64,000 nucleotides of DNA from Cohnella mopanensis. GTDB taxonomy: Bacteria > Bacillota > Bacilli > Paenibacillales > Paenibacillaceae. Under the pieces are notes generated by a model, which was not told where the DNA came from, searched no databases, and worked only from the letters and a program-made list of their open reading frames with translations. Position numbers and translations under genes: made by a program. The stretch lies in the NCBI RefSeq assembly GCF_022352055.1, contig NZ_JAKRWM010000009.1:1-64000 (forward strand), in the 5' to 3' direction. Below are positions 27,086 through 36,689 of this stretch, piece after piece (position 1 is the first letter of the stretch; each line of letters begins with the position of its first letter).

Positions 27086-28362
27086 GCCGGTCCGCTCCGC
27101 ACGATCGAGATGGCCCGCCGATCCGGATTGGCGTGCTCCTTGATCCTCTCGTTGATTTCATCCAACGTCAGGCTCTCATATACTTCAACTACAGTGAACA
27201 AGTCTCCGCCCTTATGCCGATAACGCGTAAATTCGCTCGCGATCGATTCCGGACTGTTCATCATTCTCAGATAAGCCCCGATTTTTTTACGGCGCGTTCG
27301 TTCGAAAATTTCAGAGGAAATTCCGTTACTAGCCGCATCGTACAACGCTTGGCTAACCCTTGCGACCAATTCGTCGGGGTCTCTCGTTTCACCGCCGATG
27401 ATCGAGAAAGAATAACCCGGCCCAGTATTGTATTCATGTCCGAAGCCGTCCGAGATCAGGTTGTCGTCGTACAATTGCTGATACAGCGTCGAGCTTGACC
27501 CGAGCAACGCCTCTAGCATCAGTTTGCTGGCTAGCTCCCGCCGAACGGCATCCTTCTCGTCCCCTGGCTCTTCTTTGAAGCCAAATAAGCATTTCGGCAA
27601 TGAGACTGGAAGAAAAAGCTCTTTTTTACCTGTTTTAACCTGAATGGGTTCTTCTTCAAACAGACGTTTGATTTCTCCGCCCTCAGGGAACGATTTCTTC
27701 GCTTGATCCCGTTTTACCCGTTCCATCGTTTCTTGCGGATCTATTCCTCCGACGATAAACAACGTCATGTTGGTCGGGTGGTAGAACGTATTGTAGCAAT
27801 CGTACAGCATTTCCTTCGTAATGGACCGGACGGAATCAGCCGTGCCCGCGATATCGATGTGGACCGGATGCTTCTCATACATCGCCTCGATTAGCCCGAA
27901 ATAAACGCGCCAGTCCGGATTGTCCCGGTACATATCGATCTCCTGCACGATGATGCCCTTTTCCTTCTCCACGTTCTCGTCCGTAAAGTAAGGGTTCTGG
28001 ACAAAATGAAGCAGCGTATCCAAGTTAGCTTCGATTTCTCCGGTTGCAGTAAATAAATACACCGTCCTGTCGAAGCTCGTATAGGCGTTTGCCGAGGCGC
28101 CTTGCGTAGCGAATTGGGAGAAAATATCGCCTTCCGGCTCCTCAAACATCTTATGTTCCAGAAAATGCGCGATACCATCTGGCACTTTGATCGTTTCCCC
28201 ACCGGGAGGGGTGAAGTGGTTATCGATGGAGCCGTAACGCGTCGTGAAGGTGGCATAAGTTTTAGTAAAGCCCGGCTTAGGAAGGATAAATACCTCCAGG
28301 CCGTTGTCAAGCTTCTCCTGCCACAGCGTCTCCTGAAGCTTCGGATATGGTTTAGCCGTCAT
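27082..28362 (-). CDS. ymfH: M16 zinc peptidase, active subunit (YmfH)
   Basis: A 426-residue peptidase of the insulinase/processing-peptidase clan. The inverted zinc motif HFLEH is at about residue 67 (GIAHFLEHKMFEEP), with the distal glutamate expected in the ENVEKEKGIIVQEI segment about 75 residues later. It follows ymfF by 2 bases. Paired M16 proteins usually work as an active/inactive dimer around a closed chamber; this is the active half. Targets are unknown. Confidence 0.93.
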   Translation of the reverse strand: MTAKPYPKLQETLWQEKLDNGLEVFILPKPGFTKTYATFTTRYGSIDNHFTPPGGETIKVPDGIAHFLEHKMFEEPEGDIFSQFATQGASANAYTSFDRTVYLFTATGEIEANLDTLLHFVQNPYFTDENVEKEKGIIVQEIDMYRDNPDWRVYFGLIEAMYEKHPVHIDIAGTADSVRSITKEMLYDCYNTFYHPTNMTLFIVGGIDPQETMERVKRDQAKKSFPEGGEIKRLFEEEPIQVKTGKKELFLPVSLPKCLFGFKEEPGDEKDAVRRELASKLMLEALLGSSSTLYQQLYDDNLISDGFGHEYNTGPGYSFSIIGGETRDPDELVARVSQALYDAASNGISSEIFERTRRKKIGAYLRMMNSPESIASEFTRYRHKGGDLFTVVEVYESLTLDEINERIKEHANPDRRAISIVRSGPA

Positions 28363-28364
28363 GT

Positions 28365-29645
28365 TCAGCCCTCCTCCTTCCGGTCACGCAAGAAGTAAAT
28401 CGTGTCCAGCTCTACGCCTTGCGCGACAGCCGTTACGTTCTCCGGCGTTACCGCTTGAATCTCGGCGATAAAGCTTTCCCCCGTTCGCTCCACCCCGGAT
28501 AACACGTTGCTGAAATCAAACGCGATTCGCTCGAACGCCGAATCTTGCAGTTCTCTCAGTTGGCCTACGATCATGGCCTGCGTACGGTGAAAATCCTCCA
28601 TGGCGAAATCGCCCTTTTTCATTGCTTCGATCTGCTCTCTTATGATCGTGACCGCGCGTTCGTAGTTCGCAATCTCAACGCCTGATTGCAAGGTCAGGAT
28701 GCCTTTGTGGCCGTCCAACCGGGAAGAAGCGTAATAGGCTAAGCTTGCTTTCTCACGAACGTTCACGAACAGCTTCGAATGGGGAAATCCGCCGAGCAGC
28801 CCATTATAGACGAGTAAAGACGCATATTTGTTACTACCGTAAGTCTCTCCTACTCGCAATCCCATGTTCAGCTTTCCTTGGCCAACATCCAGCTTCTCTA
28901 CGATCGTCTGCACTTCCGCGCGGGCTTTCCGAAGCGTCGGAGCGGAATAAGATGAAGGTTGACCAGCCGGTAGCCTAAAAGACTTCTCGACTAACGATTG
29001 CACCTCTTCCAAGGAAGTGTCGCCGGAAACGTACAGGTCGAACGAAGCCTCTCGCAGCCATTGCTGATAGGCTTCGTACAGATTTTCTGCATTTAACTCC
29101 GTCAGTTGATCTTTGCGTCCCAACGCAAGCAACCGGAATGGCTCATCCTTGCACATCTCTTCCACGCAGCGTTCTGCAGCGTACCTGATTTTGTCGTTGA
29201 TAATAGCGTCTATTCTTTTGCTGACCGTCGTTTTCTCCGCTTCCACGTATTTGTTGCGGAAATGTCCGTCTTCTAGCGCCGGAGCCGTAACCACTTCACC
29301 GAGAAAATGCAAAGCTTCTCCCAACAGAGATTCCGTAGCCGATACGAAACGGTCATTGATAATATCCAACCGGAACTGAACGATCTGGTGATCTCCCCGC
29401 TTATACAAATCAAATCCAAATCCCGCGCCATACAGATCATCCAATCTTTCGCGGAACGATAAAGTCTCAGGGTACGCTTGAGTTCCTCTCCTTAACACGA
29501 AAGGAGTAAGCGCAACCGATGTGACTCGATCTTCGGACAATGGGACTCCCGCATACAAAGATACGGCGAATGTTTTAAACCGTTTGGTCGGCAGCACGTG
29601 CAAACGTAGCCGTCCCCACACACCTCTCTGGAACTGTTCCGACAT
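28365..29645 (-). CDS. ymfF: M16 peptidase-like protein, inactive subunit (YmfF)
   Basis: A 426-residue M16-fold protein of the same length as YmfH. At the place where the zinc motif would be (after VALTPFVLRRGTQAYPETL) no HxxEH is present, so it cannot bind zinc like its partner. The second domain keeps the M16 pattern (LVYNGLLGGFPHSKLFVNVREKASLAYYASS). It is probably the non-catalytic half of a YmfF-YmfH complex. It is the first gene of ymfF-ymfH-ymfI; AAAGGAGC precedes the ATG. Confidence 0.92.
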   Translation of the reverse strand: MSEQFQRGVWGRLRLHVLPTKRFKTFAVSLYAGVPLSEDRVTSVALTPFVLRRGTQAYPETLSFRERLDDLYGAGFGFDLYKRGDHQIVQFRLDIINDRFVSATESLLGEALHFLGEVVTAPALEDGHFRNKYVEAEKTTVSKRIDAIINDKIRYAAERCVEEMCKDEPFRLLALGRKDQLTELNAENLYEAYQQWLREASFDLYVSGDTSLEEVQSLVEKSFRLPAGQPSSYSAPTLRKARAEVQTIVEKLDVGQGKLNMGLRVGETYGSNKYASLLVYNGLLGGFPHSKLFVNVREKASLAYYASSRLDGHKGILTLQSGVEIANYERAVTIIREQIEAMKKGDFAMEDFHRTQAMIVGQLRELQDSAFERIAFDFSNVLSGVERTGESFIAEIQAVTPENVTAVAQGVELDTIYFLRDRKEEG

Positions 29646-29772
29646 CCTCTCAAGCTCCTTTAGGTAAAATCGCTACTTAAAGCGTTCATCGTAAGCATTT
29701 CAGCCCCATTCTAACCGATTGGACGAACAGGAAGCAAATGTTGGAAAGCGAATACCCGTCCCGAAAACGCGA

Positions 29773-29807
29773 CAACCAACCGCGACGCCATTGGCGCGTT
29801 GGTTGGT
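29773..29807 (-). terminator. Terminator after sleB
   Basis: CAACCAACGCG-type arms (29773-29789 and 29793-29805) form a long GC-rich stem with one bulge. A GTTTT tract follows a few bases later on the minus strand. Confidence 0.65.
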
Positions 29808-29876
29808 TGCACTGGCGACCATTCAAAACGATCTTATTTCAACGGCAGCCGGGCACGGCCAGGCACATTGATCGCA

Positions 29877-30659
29877 CTATCTACAAAAAATGTGTTTGCC
29901 GATCGTCTTGTACTGCGGACGGGTCCATATCCATTTGGACGTAGCCGTCTCCGGATTGAAGTAGTAGAGACAGCCATCGCTTGGATCCCAGCCGCTCATC
30001 GCGTCTTTTACGGCTTTGACGGCCTTATCGTTGGGCGTCAACCAGATTTGGCCGTCCGCGACGGCCGTAAACGCGCCCGGTTGAAAAATAACCCCTGTCG
30101 CCGTATTCGGAAATTCCGACGACTTCACCCGGTTGATAATAACGGCGGCGACTGCGACTTGGCCTTCGTACGGTTCGCCGCGGGATTCCCCGTAAACGGC
30201 GTTAGCCATCATCTTCATATCCTTCTCCGTGAACCCAAGGTTATTGGATGCGGGTAACTTGTTATTGTTCCCGGTAGGCGTTTCGTTGCCCTGACCGCCT
30301 CCGCCGCCATTAGATGCTTGTGGTAGATCCTCGGCAGTCGGTCTCCAATCCTTAGTCGCATTCCATAGCTTCAGCTTTGTCTTTGCTCCGACGATGCCAT
30401 CCGATTTCATCCCGAACTTCCACTGGAACCAAGTGACTGCGTTTTTCGTGCTGGCACCGAATTGGCCATCTACCTTGCCGTTGAAGTACCCGAGCGCCTT
30501 CAGGCGGCCTTGAAGCTCGTAGATGTCCTTCCCCGAAGAGCCCACCTTCAGAATGGCGTTGCTGAACGTTTCGCGGCTTTGGGTGGTGTGCTGTATCGTA
30601 TAAAGCCCAAGCAAGCCAAATACGACGCATACGGTTAAAATCACTAGACGATAACTCAC
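29877..30659 (-). CDS. sleB: Spore cortex-lytic enzyme, SleB type
   Basis: A 260-residue wall hydrolase. A hydrophobic N-terminus (LVILTVCVVFGLLGLYTI) exports or anchors it; a peptidoglycan-binding domain (residues 38-105, DIYELQGRLKALGYFNGKVDG) and a Gly/Asn linker precede the SleB catalytic domain (MMANAVYGESRGEPYEGQVAVAAVIINRV, with the catalytic Glu in YGES). SleB is a lytic transglycosylase that degrades the cortex during germination. The GTG start at 30659 is preceded by GGAAAGG. A sigma-G promoter lies upstream, fitting forespore expression. No ypeB partner follows; a short SleB-like protein such as CwlJ is less likely because of the binding domain. Confidence 0.9.
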   Translation of the reverse strand: MSYRLVILTVCVVFGLLGLYTIQHTTQSRETFSNAILKVGSSGKDIYELQGRLKALGYFNGKVDGQFGASTKNAVTWFQWKFGMKSDGIVGAKTKLKLWNATKDWRPTAEDLPQASNGGGGGQGNETPTGNNNKLPASNNLGFTEKDMKMMANAVYGESRGEPYEGQVAVAAVIINRVKSSEFPNTATGVIFQPGAFTAVADGQIWLTPNDKAVKAVKDAMSGWDPSDGCLYYFNPETATSKWIWTRPQYKTIGKHIFCR

Positions 30660-30701
30660 TTAAGGTCACGCCTTTCCTTTTCCATGTTGGTCTTCGACCG
30701 T

Positions 30702-30731
30702 TAGTATGAGAAAGGGCAAAGGCTCTTATAC
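30702..30731 (-). promoter_or_regulatory. Sigma-G promoter of sleB
   Basis: On the minus strand GTATA (30727-30731), exactly 18 bases, and CATACTA (30702-30708) match the sigma-G consensus GYATR-N18-CATAMTA. The predicted start of transcription is about 35 bases before the GTG of sleB. Confidence 0.82.
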
Positions 30732-30767
30732 CCATTTTTGCATGCTTTCTGCTTACGAACCAAAAAA

Positions 30768-30795
30768 CCCGCAGACCTCCATTGAGGCTGCGGGC
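30768..30795 (-). terminator. Terminator after the DNA translocase gene
   Basis: CCCGCAGCCTC and GAGGTCTGCGGG arms with a 4-base loop, then TTTTTT on the minus strand, 27 bases past the stop. Confidence 0.9.
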
Positions 30796-30821
30796 TTTTC
30801 TTGTTCTATGTACATGGAACT

Positions 30822-33509
30822 CTATGAGGGAATGCGCTGCTGGTATTGCTCCATCGTCATGAGCACCTCGCGAGGCTTGCTGCCCTCGTAAGGCCCGACA
30901 ATGCTTTTGGCTTCCATCGAATCGATCAGCCTTGCCGCGCGCGTGTAGCCTATGCGCATGCGCCGCTGGAGCAAGGAGACGGATGCTTGTTTCGCCTCCA
31001 GAACGATTTGCACCGCTTGGTCGAACAGCTCGTCCAATATTTCAGCGGGCTCATCGGTTACCGTATCGTCGATCTCCGGAACGAGATCTTCGTTATATTC
31101 CGCTTCCGCCTGACCGCGGCAATACCCGACGACCGCTTCTACCTCGCCATCGGACAAGAACGCGCCTTGAACGCGAATCGGCTTGGACGCGCCCATCGGC
31201 AGGAATAGCATGTCGCCTCGACCGAGCAATTTCTCGGCTCCGACCATATCGAGAATCGTCCGCGAATCGACTTGAGAGGATACGCCGAACGCGATCCGGC
31301 TTGGGATATTCGCTTTGATGACGCCGGTAATGACGTCTACCGACGGTCGTTGCGTGGCGATGATCAGATGGATACCGGATGCCCGCGCCATTTGCGCCAA
31401 TCGGCAAATCGCATCCTCCACGTCCCCCGCCGCAACCATCATCAAGTCGGCGAGCTCGTCCACTATGACGACGATATATGGCAGAACGGCATCGGGGTTG
31501 TCTCCGCTCAGCATTAAAGCGTTATACCCTTCGATATTTCTAGTTCCCGATTTGGAGAATTTCTCGTACCTCTTCTCCATCTCCACGACGATTTTCTTAA
31601 GCGCCAACGATGCGCGTCTAGGATCGGTGACAACCGGCGCCAGCAAATGCGGGATCCCGTTATATACGTTAAGCTCGACCATCTTTGGGTCGATCATCAG
31701 AAACTTAACCTCATCCGGCTTCGCTTTGTATAGCAAGCTAGTAATAATTCCGTTAATACAAACGGATTTACCGGAGCCTGTTGCTCCCGCTACTAGCAAA
31801 TGCGGCATTCTCGCCAGATTGCCGACGATCGGCTGACCGGAAATATCGCGGCCGAATGCAATCGTAAGCTTAGCCGTCGATTCTTGGAACGGTTGCGTTT
31901 CCAGCACTTCCCGTAACGTGACGACGCTTACTTCATTGTTCGGAACTTCGATCCCGATCGCCGCTTTACCCGGAATCGGTGCTTCCATTCGAATATCTTT
32001 GGCTGCTAATGCCAGCGCGATATCGTCCGTTAAGCTTACGATGCGGCTTACCTTCACCCCGACGTCCGGCTGCAGCTCATACCTGGTCACCGCCGGTCCT
32101 CGCGCCACGTCCAACACCTTCGCCCTAACGCCGAAGCTTTCCAGCGTAGCCTCCAGCTTCCGGGCCGTATTCATATAATCCGCAGGGTTGCCCGATTTAC
32201 TTCCGCTAGGCGGCTTATCTAACAAATTTGCGCCAGGCAACCGGTAAGGCTTCTGGATTTTGCGAACCGGTTTCGGCGCCGGAGCGACGACCGCTTCCGA
32301 CGATTCTCCTATTTTCAAATCAAGCTCTTCGTCGATGTCTTGTCCAAGATCCGCAGCATCAACGGGACCCGCGTTCGATACCGTAGGTTCATCCGTTGCG
32401 AGAGGCATAGCTTGCTGTTCCATCTCAGCTTCCTCGTCCCATTCATAGTCGGGGTAGCCTTGCGCCGTGAAATCCGTAAACCTTGGAGTTATCGGTTCAC
32501 CTGCTATCGGTTCACCTGCTTCTTCTTCCTCGGCCTCCAACACCGCTTGCGGATGCATCTCAGGAGCTTCCTGCGGATGCTGCTCGTTCAAATGCTCGGC
32601 AGGAGCGCCTTGTTGAGTAACGGGCTTACTCGAATAGCTAATCGGTTCGTCATCGTCCCAATGCTCGTCCTGCGCCAAGTTGGGATCACGTTCCGGTTTG
32701 CCGTGGAACAGTTGGAAAAATAACGGAGTCTTCCTGGCACGCGGAACTAAAGCCGGCTCGTCCATTCCAACATCGTCAGGCAATGTCGGGATAGCCGCCT
32801 GAGGTGCCGCTCTTGTGCTTCTTCCGCTCCTGCCCGATCCGTTGACCGGAATCGCCTTTGCGGATAGAAGCTTCCTGCCGGATGCGAAACGCGCGGCGAG
32901 CAAGGGCATCACTCTGAGCAAGAACAAGCGAATGGAACGTCCGATTTCTACGTAAGAACGATTCGTAACTAACATGACTGCAATGGCAATCTCTATTAAT
33001 AAGACGAATTTAGCCCCGTAATATCCGAATAGCCAATAGAGTACGGAATATTGCAGGGCACCGACGATTCCCCCACCGACGTCGGCATTGAACACCTTAA
33101 TATTGTCGACAGGCGGCGACCGCCATAGCATTTCCTTGAGTTGGGCCATCGTCTGGTTAACGATGCTCGACGGAGTAACCGAATCCATCATTCCAAGGCT
33201 ATTATCGATCGCAGCCATCGCGCTCCATAGCGTCACGACCAACGAGACGAGTACGAACCCGGAACGCCGGGCTGTCCAGCCTCTCGGCCAGCTGCGTTTA
33301 ACCATCACATATAATCCTACCCAAACGCCGACCAGCGCAAGTAAATAATAATGCTTCCCTAGCAGAAAGCCGAACAGCTTGGAAAGAGACCTTCCGACCG
33401 CGGCTTCACCGGAGATGGCGATAACGGATAACGTAATAAGCACGATTCCGTAAACTTCGTATTTCAAGCTGGCTCCGAACGAAGCCCGCTTCTTTTTGCG
33501 CTTGGCCAA
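30822..33509 (-). CDS. spoIIIE: DNA translocase SpoIIIE/FtsK
   Basis: An 895-residue septal DNA pump. Four membrane helices occupy the first 180 residues; a 250-residue acidic, Pro/Glu-rich linker follows; the motor has Walker [16 protein letters not shown] and Walker [16 protein letters not shown]; the C-terminal gamma winged helix ([23 protein letters not shown]) reads the DNA orientation sequences. The TTG at 33509 follows GGGAGG by 8 bases and gives the basic AKRKKKR start typical of SpoIIIE; the ATG at 33533 has no ribosome site. Location beside tepA and ylzJ fits spoIIIE. Confidence 0.95.
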   Translation of the reverse strand: MAKRKKKRASFGASLKYEVYGIVLITLSVIAISGEAAVGRSLSKLFGFLLGKHYYLLALVGVWVGLYVMVKRSWPRGWTARRSGFVLVSLVVTLWSAMAAIDNSLGMMDSVTPSSIVNQTMAQLKEMLWRSPPVDNIKVFNADVGGGIVGALQYSVLYWLFGYYGAKFVLLIEIAIAVMLVTNRSYVEIGRSIRLFLLRVMPLLAARFASGRKLLSAKAIPVNGSGRSGRSTRAAPQAAIPTLPDDVGMDEPALVPRARKTPLFFQLFHGKPERDPNLAQDEHWDDDEPISYSSKPVTQQGAPAEHLNEQHPQEAPEMHPQAVLEAEEEEAGEPIAGEPITPRFTDFTAQGYPDYEWDEEAEMEQQAMPLATDEPTVSNAGPVDAADLGQDIDEELDLKIGESSEAVVAPAPKPVRKIQKPYRLPGANLLDKPPSGSKSGNPADYMNTARKLEATLESFGVRAKVLDVARGPAVTRYELQPDVGVKVSRIVSLTDDIALALAAKDIRMEAPIPGKAAIGIEVPNNEVSVVTLREVLETQPFQESTAKLTIAFGRDISGQPIVGNLARMPHLLVAGATGSGKSVCINGIITSLLYKAKPDEVKFLMIDPKMVELNVYNGIPHLLAPVVTDPRRASLALKKIVVEMEKRYEKFSKSGTRNIEGYNALMLSGDNPDAVLPYIVVIVDELADLMMVAAGDVEDAICRLAQMARASGIHLIIATQRPSVDVITGVIKANIPSRIAFGVSSQVDSRTILDMVGAEKLLGRGDMLFLPMGASKPIRVQGAFLSDGEVEAVVGYCRGQAEAEYNEDLVPEIDDTVTDEPAEILDELFDQAVQIVLEAKQASVSLLQRRMRIGYTRAARLIDSMEAKSIVGPYEGSKPREVLMTMEQYQQRIPS

Positions 33510-33572
33510 ATTTGCCACCTCCCGGTTCAACATTATATCACAGTTGAAGGGAGGTTGGCAGGCTCTCGGGCA

Positions 33573-33833
33573 CTACATTCCAAAGTCGGTAAGCTCTTGC
33601 ACCGGACTAGGCTCAGTTGGCGGATAATAACAGACCGTTTGACCGGGGGCATATTCCGACAATAAGTAAACGTCGAGCGGAGCCGCGATCAATCGGACGA
33701 TCTTCCCCATTCCAGGCGCGGTTGGGATCACTTGCATCGTGATGCCTTGAACCGTCACTTCGACGAACGGCCCCGGCTCTTCCTGTATCCCGTCTAACAC
33801 TAGCTCGATAGGCAATGCCGTGTAGATCGTCAC
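33573..33833 (-). CDS. ylzJ: YlzJ-like small protein
   Basis: An 86-residue protein of the YlzJ family, beginning [15 protein letters not shown] and containing the [14 protein letters not shown] strand pair and YYPPTEP near the end. Function unknown. It overlaps the tepA stop by 4 bases and precedes the translocase gene, the same place as ylzJ in B. subtilis. Confidence 0.85.
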   Translation of the reverse strand: MTIYTALPIELVLDGIQEEPGPFVEVTVQGITMQVIPTAPGMGKIVRLIAAPLDVYLLSEYAPGQTVCYYPPTEPSPVQELTDFGM

Positions 33834-34579
33834 GTCTGAGCTCCTCCTTCCGTAGCGTTAGCTTTGCGCTCATTGATCCGGCGATTCAATTCCTTCAAGG
33901 CTTCCCCTAATCCCCCTACGGAATCGATCAATCCGTGTTTGACCGCATCCCCTCCAATGACTGTCGTACCTATGTCTCTCGTCAGCTCTCCCGTCTTAAA
34001 CATCAATTGCTTGAATACATCCTCCGAAATGCGGGAGTGGCGCGTGACGAAACGGGTTACCCGCTCCTGCATTTTCTCCAAATAATCGAACGTTTGCGGT
34101 ACCCCGATGACAAGTCCGTTCATTCGAATCGGATGTATGGTCATCGTGGCGGTTTCGGCGATTAGCGAGTAGTTCGCTGACACGGCGATCGGAACGCCTA
34201 TGGAATGTCCGCCTCCTAACACGATCGTTACCGTCGGTTTCGTCAGAGAAGCGATCATCTCCGCGATCGCCAGCCCCGCCTCAACATCCCCTCCGACCGT
34301 ATTGAGTACGATCAGGAGCCCTTCTACCTTGGCATTCTGCTCTGCGGCGACCAATTGCGGAATGACGTGCTCGTATTTGGTCGTTTTATTTTGCGGCGGA
34401 AGCATGAGATGCCCTTCGATCTGTCCAATGATCGTCAGACAGAAAATATTGCTCTCTCCCGAAGGAATAGAGGTTTGGCCAAGCTGAACGAGCGATTCCG
34501 TCGCAGCGGCTGACTTGCGTCCTTCGTCCGAAGGGGCGGGCTGTTCCGCCGTTTCCCCTGATTTCGTTTCTTCGGTCAT
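33830..34579 (-). CDS. tepA: Translocation-enhancing protein TepA, ClpP fold
   Basis: A 249-residue ClpP/crotonase-fold protease. The probable catalytic serine is in [12 protein letters not shown] and the histidine in [29 protein letters not shown] is the substrate-strand region. TepA affects protein export and acid-soluble spore protein turnover in B. subtilis. The ATG at 34579 follows GAAGGAGG; the frame is open further upstream, but that stretch is the RNase J terminator. The first 40 residues are Glu/Ser/Ala rich and probably disordered. Confidence 0.92.
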   Translation of the reverse strand: MTEETKSGETAEQPAPSDEGRKSAAATESLVQLGQTSIPSGESNIFCLTIIGQIEGHLMLPPQNKTTKYEHVIPQLVAAEQNAKVEGLLIVLNTVGGDVEAGLAIAEMIASLTKPTVTIVLGGGHSIGVPIAVSANYSLIAETATMTIHPIRMNGLVIGVPQTFDYLEKMQERVTRFVTRHSRISEDVFKQLMFKTGELTRDIGTTVIGGDAVKHGLIDSVGGLGEALKELNRRINERKANATEGGAQT

Positions 34580-34630
34580 GATGAGGCCTCCTTCGATGTA
34601 CGGCATGACATAGTATGGGCGAATTACATA

Positions 34631-34674
34631 AAAAAAACCGTCTTCCTGCCGCATTTGCGGTGGAAAACGGTTTT
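34631..34674 (-). terminator. Terminator after the RNase J gene
   Basis: AAAACCGT-TTCC arms (34634-34646 and 34662-34674) with an inner CCGC/GCGG stem and a T7 run on the minus strand. Confidence 0.9.
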
Positions 34675-34696
34675 AAGTGAGTGTGGGTCAGTCTTT

Positions 34697-36376
34697 CTAT
34701 ACTTCCATGATGATCGGCAAGATCATCGGTCTTCTTCTCGTTTGCTCGTATAAGAAACGGCCGAGCGCGTCTTTGACATTCGTCTTAAGCGACGCCCATT
34801 CGTTTACGTTCTCGTTCATCAGCTTATGCAGCGTGCTTGTCACGATGCGATTAGCTTCTTCCAACAGACCCTCGGATTCGCGAACGTACACGAAACCGCG
34901 AGAGATGATATCAGGACCGGACATGATCGTACCGTCTTGTTTGCTTAACGTAACGACGACAACCAGAATTCCGTCTTGGGACAACAGCTTGCGATCGCGA
35001 AGTACGATGTTTCCGACATCGCCGACTCCAAGTCCGTCAATAAGTACGTTGCCGGAAGGGATTTTGCCCGCTTTGCGTGCCGCGCCGTTCTGAATTTCGA
35101 CCGTATCTCCGATATCGAGCAGGAAGATGTTTTCCTTCGGAATTCCTACCGATTCTCCTAGCAAGCCGTGATGACGAAGCATCCGATACTCGCCGTGGAT
35201 CGGAATGAAATATTCCGGACGCATTAGGTTAAGCATGAGCTTAAGTTCCTCTTGGCTACCGTGACCGGATACGTGAACTCCCGACACCGAGCCTGGACCA
35301 TAGATAACGCTTGCACCTAAACGCATTAATTCATCGACAGTACGTCCAACATAACGTTCGTTACCCGGAATCGGAGTTGCCGCGATAATAACGGTATCTC
35401 CCGGTAAAATGTCGACTTTCCGGTGAGTAGAACGCGCCATGCGGGTAAGAGCCGACATCGGCTCGCCTTGGCTGCCGGTTGACAGAATAACGACGCGATC
35501 CGCAGGAAGCTTGTTCACTTCTTCCGGTTCGATCAACATGCCTTCCGGAATGTTCAGATAGCCCAACTCGGAAGCAATGTTCACGACGTTGACCATGCTT
35601 CTGCCGATTACCGTCATTTTGCGGCGCGTTTCCGCGGCTGCGTTAATGACTTGCTGAATCCGATGCACGTTAGAAGCGAACGTAGCTACGACTACGCGTT
35701 GTTTTGCGCTGCGAAATAACGATTCGAACTCTCTGCCGATATTGCTCTCCGATGGCGTGTAACCCGCGCGTTCCGCGTTCGTGCTGTCCGATAGTAACGC
35801 TAACACGCCGCGGCTGCCGATTTCAGCCATCCGCTGCAAGTCCGCGAACTGGTCGTTGACCGGCGTATGGTCGAACTTGAAGTCCCCCGTATGCACGACA
35901 AGACCTTCAGGCGTTTCCAAACAAACACCTACGGAATCCGGAATACTGTGGTTCGTACGGAAGAAGCTAGCTTTAATCGTTCCGAAAGTCAGCTCCGAAG
36001 CCTCATTGATCAAATGCCGTTTCGTATCGCCTAGCAGTCCCGCTTCTTTTAATTTGTTTTCTACTAAGCCTAGCGTCAACTTCGTTCCGTAAATCGGAAT
36101 ATTAAGCTGTTTCAGAACGTACGGTAATCCTCCGATGTGGTCTTCGTGTCCATGCGTAAGCAGAATGGCCTTCACCTTGTCACGATTTTCCAACAAATAG
36201 GAAATATCCGGGATAACGACGTCGATTCCGAGCATCTCTTCTTCCGGGAATTTCAATCCAGCATCTACGACCACGATGTCGTTTCCATACTGGACGCAAT
36301 ACATGTTTTTGCCGATTTCGCCAACGCCACCGAGCGCGAATATCAGTAATTTATCTTGGTTGTTTTTCTTTGACAC
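34697..36376 (-). CDS. Ribonuclease J
   Basis: A 559-residue RNase J with 5'-exonuclease and endonuclease activity in mRNA and rRNA processing. The metallo-beta-lactamase motif is intact (LLTHGHEDHIGGLP near residue 75), followed by HTGDFKFDHTP, SDSTNAERAGYTPSE and the beta-CASP HVSGHGSQEE motif, and by the C-terminal domain. It occupies the rnjB position next to dapA and tepA, yet carries the full HxHxDH site typical of RNase J1, whereas B. subtilis RNase J2 is degenerate there. I therefore leave J1/J2 open. Confidence 0.94.
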   Translation of the reverse strand: MSKKNNQDKLLIFALGGVGEIGKNMYCVQYGNDIVVVDAGLKFPEEEMLGIDVVIPDISYLLENRDKVKAILLTHGHEDHIGGLPYVLKQLNIPIYGTKLTLGLVENKLKEAGLLGDTKRHLINEASELTFGTIKASFFRTNHSIPDSVGVCLETPEGLVVHTGDFKFDHTPVNDQFADLQRMAEIGSRGVLALLSDSTNAERAGYTPSESNIGREFESLFRSAKQRVVVATFASNVHRIQQVINAAAETRRKMTVIGRSMVNVVNIASELGYLNIPEGMLIEPEEVNKLPADRVVILSTGSQGEPMSALTRMARSTHRKVDILPGDTVIIAATPIPGNERYVGRTVDELMRLGASVIYGPGSVSGVHVSGHGSQEELKLMLNLMRPEYFIPIHGEYRMLRHHGLLGESVGIPKENIFLLDIGDTVEIQNGAARKAGKIPSGNVLIDGLGVGDVGNIVLRDRKLLSQDGILVVVVTLSKQDGTIMSGPDIISRGFVYVRESEGLLEEANRIVTSTLHKLMNENVNEWASLKTNVKDALGRFLYEQTRRRPMILPIIMEV

Positions 36377-36689
36377 TCCTAGTACCTCCTAGATCCATTC
36401 GACGCTCCCGATCGATATGAAATTTTCAATTTGCTAAAATATTAGCCGCACCCAATCACTCTCAATCATTATACATGAAGCAATTCAGGAAATACAAGAT
36501 CGACGATATTATCTTTCCCTGTCAAGTTAAACGGATTCGCTGTCGTTAAGATAAGAGCAAACCTATGTATCGAACGATCAGATGAACGGAAGTACGATGC
36601 ACTTCAGCTCATCTGATCGCGCAAAAAACCGATGTCCGGAGGACATCGGTTTGCGCATGAGAAGCAACGGGCAGCCGACAAACTCCTAT
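36377..36689 (-). other. Gap between RNase J gene and dapA: hairpins, no gene
   Basis: No credible coding region. Besides the dapA terminator (36622-36651), a second long inverted repeat spans 36575-36619 (11-bp perfect outer arms CGATCAGATGA/TCATCTGATCG with an inner ACTTC/GAAGT pairing). A TAATAT sequence near 36440 on the minus strand could be the -10 box for the RNase J gene, but its upstream TTGAGA is only 15 bases away. Confidence 0.5.
36622..36651 (-). terminator. Terminator after dapA
   Basis: AACCGATGTCC and GGACATCGGTT (36627-36637 and 36641-36651) form an 11-bp stem with T6 on the minus strand. It ends the spoVF-asd-dapG-dapA operon. Confidence 0.92.

Noticed and set aside
34580..34654. 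N-terminal extension of TepA
   Set aside because: It overlaps the RNase J terminator, and a strong GGAGG site serves the ATG at 34579.
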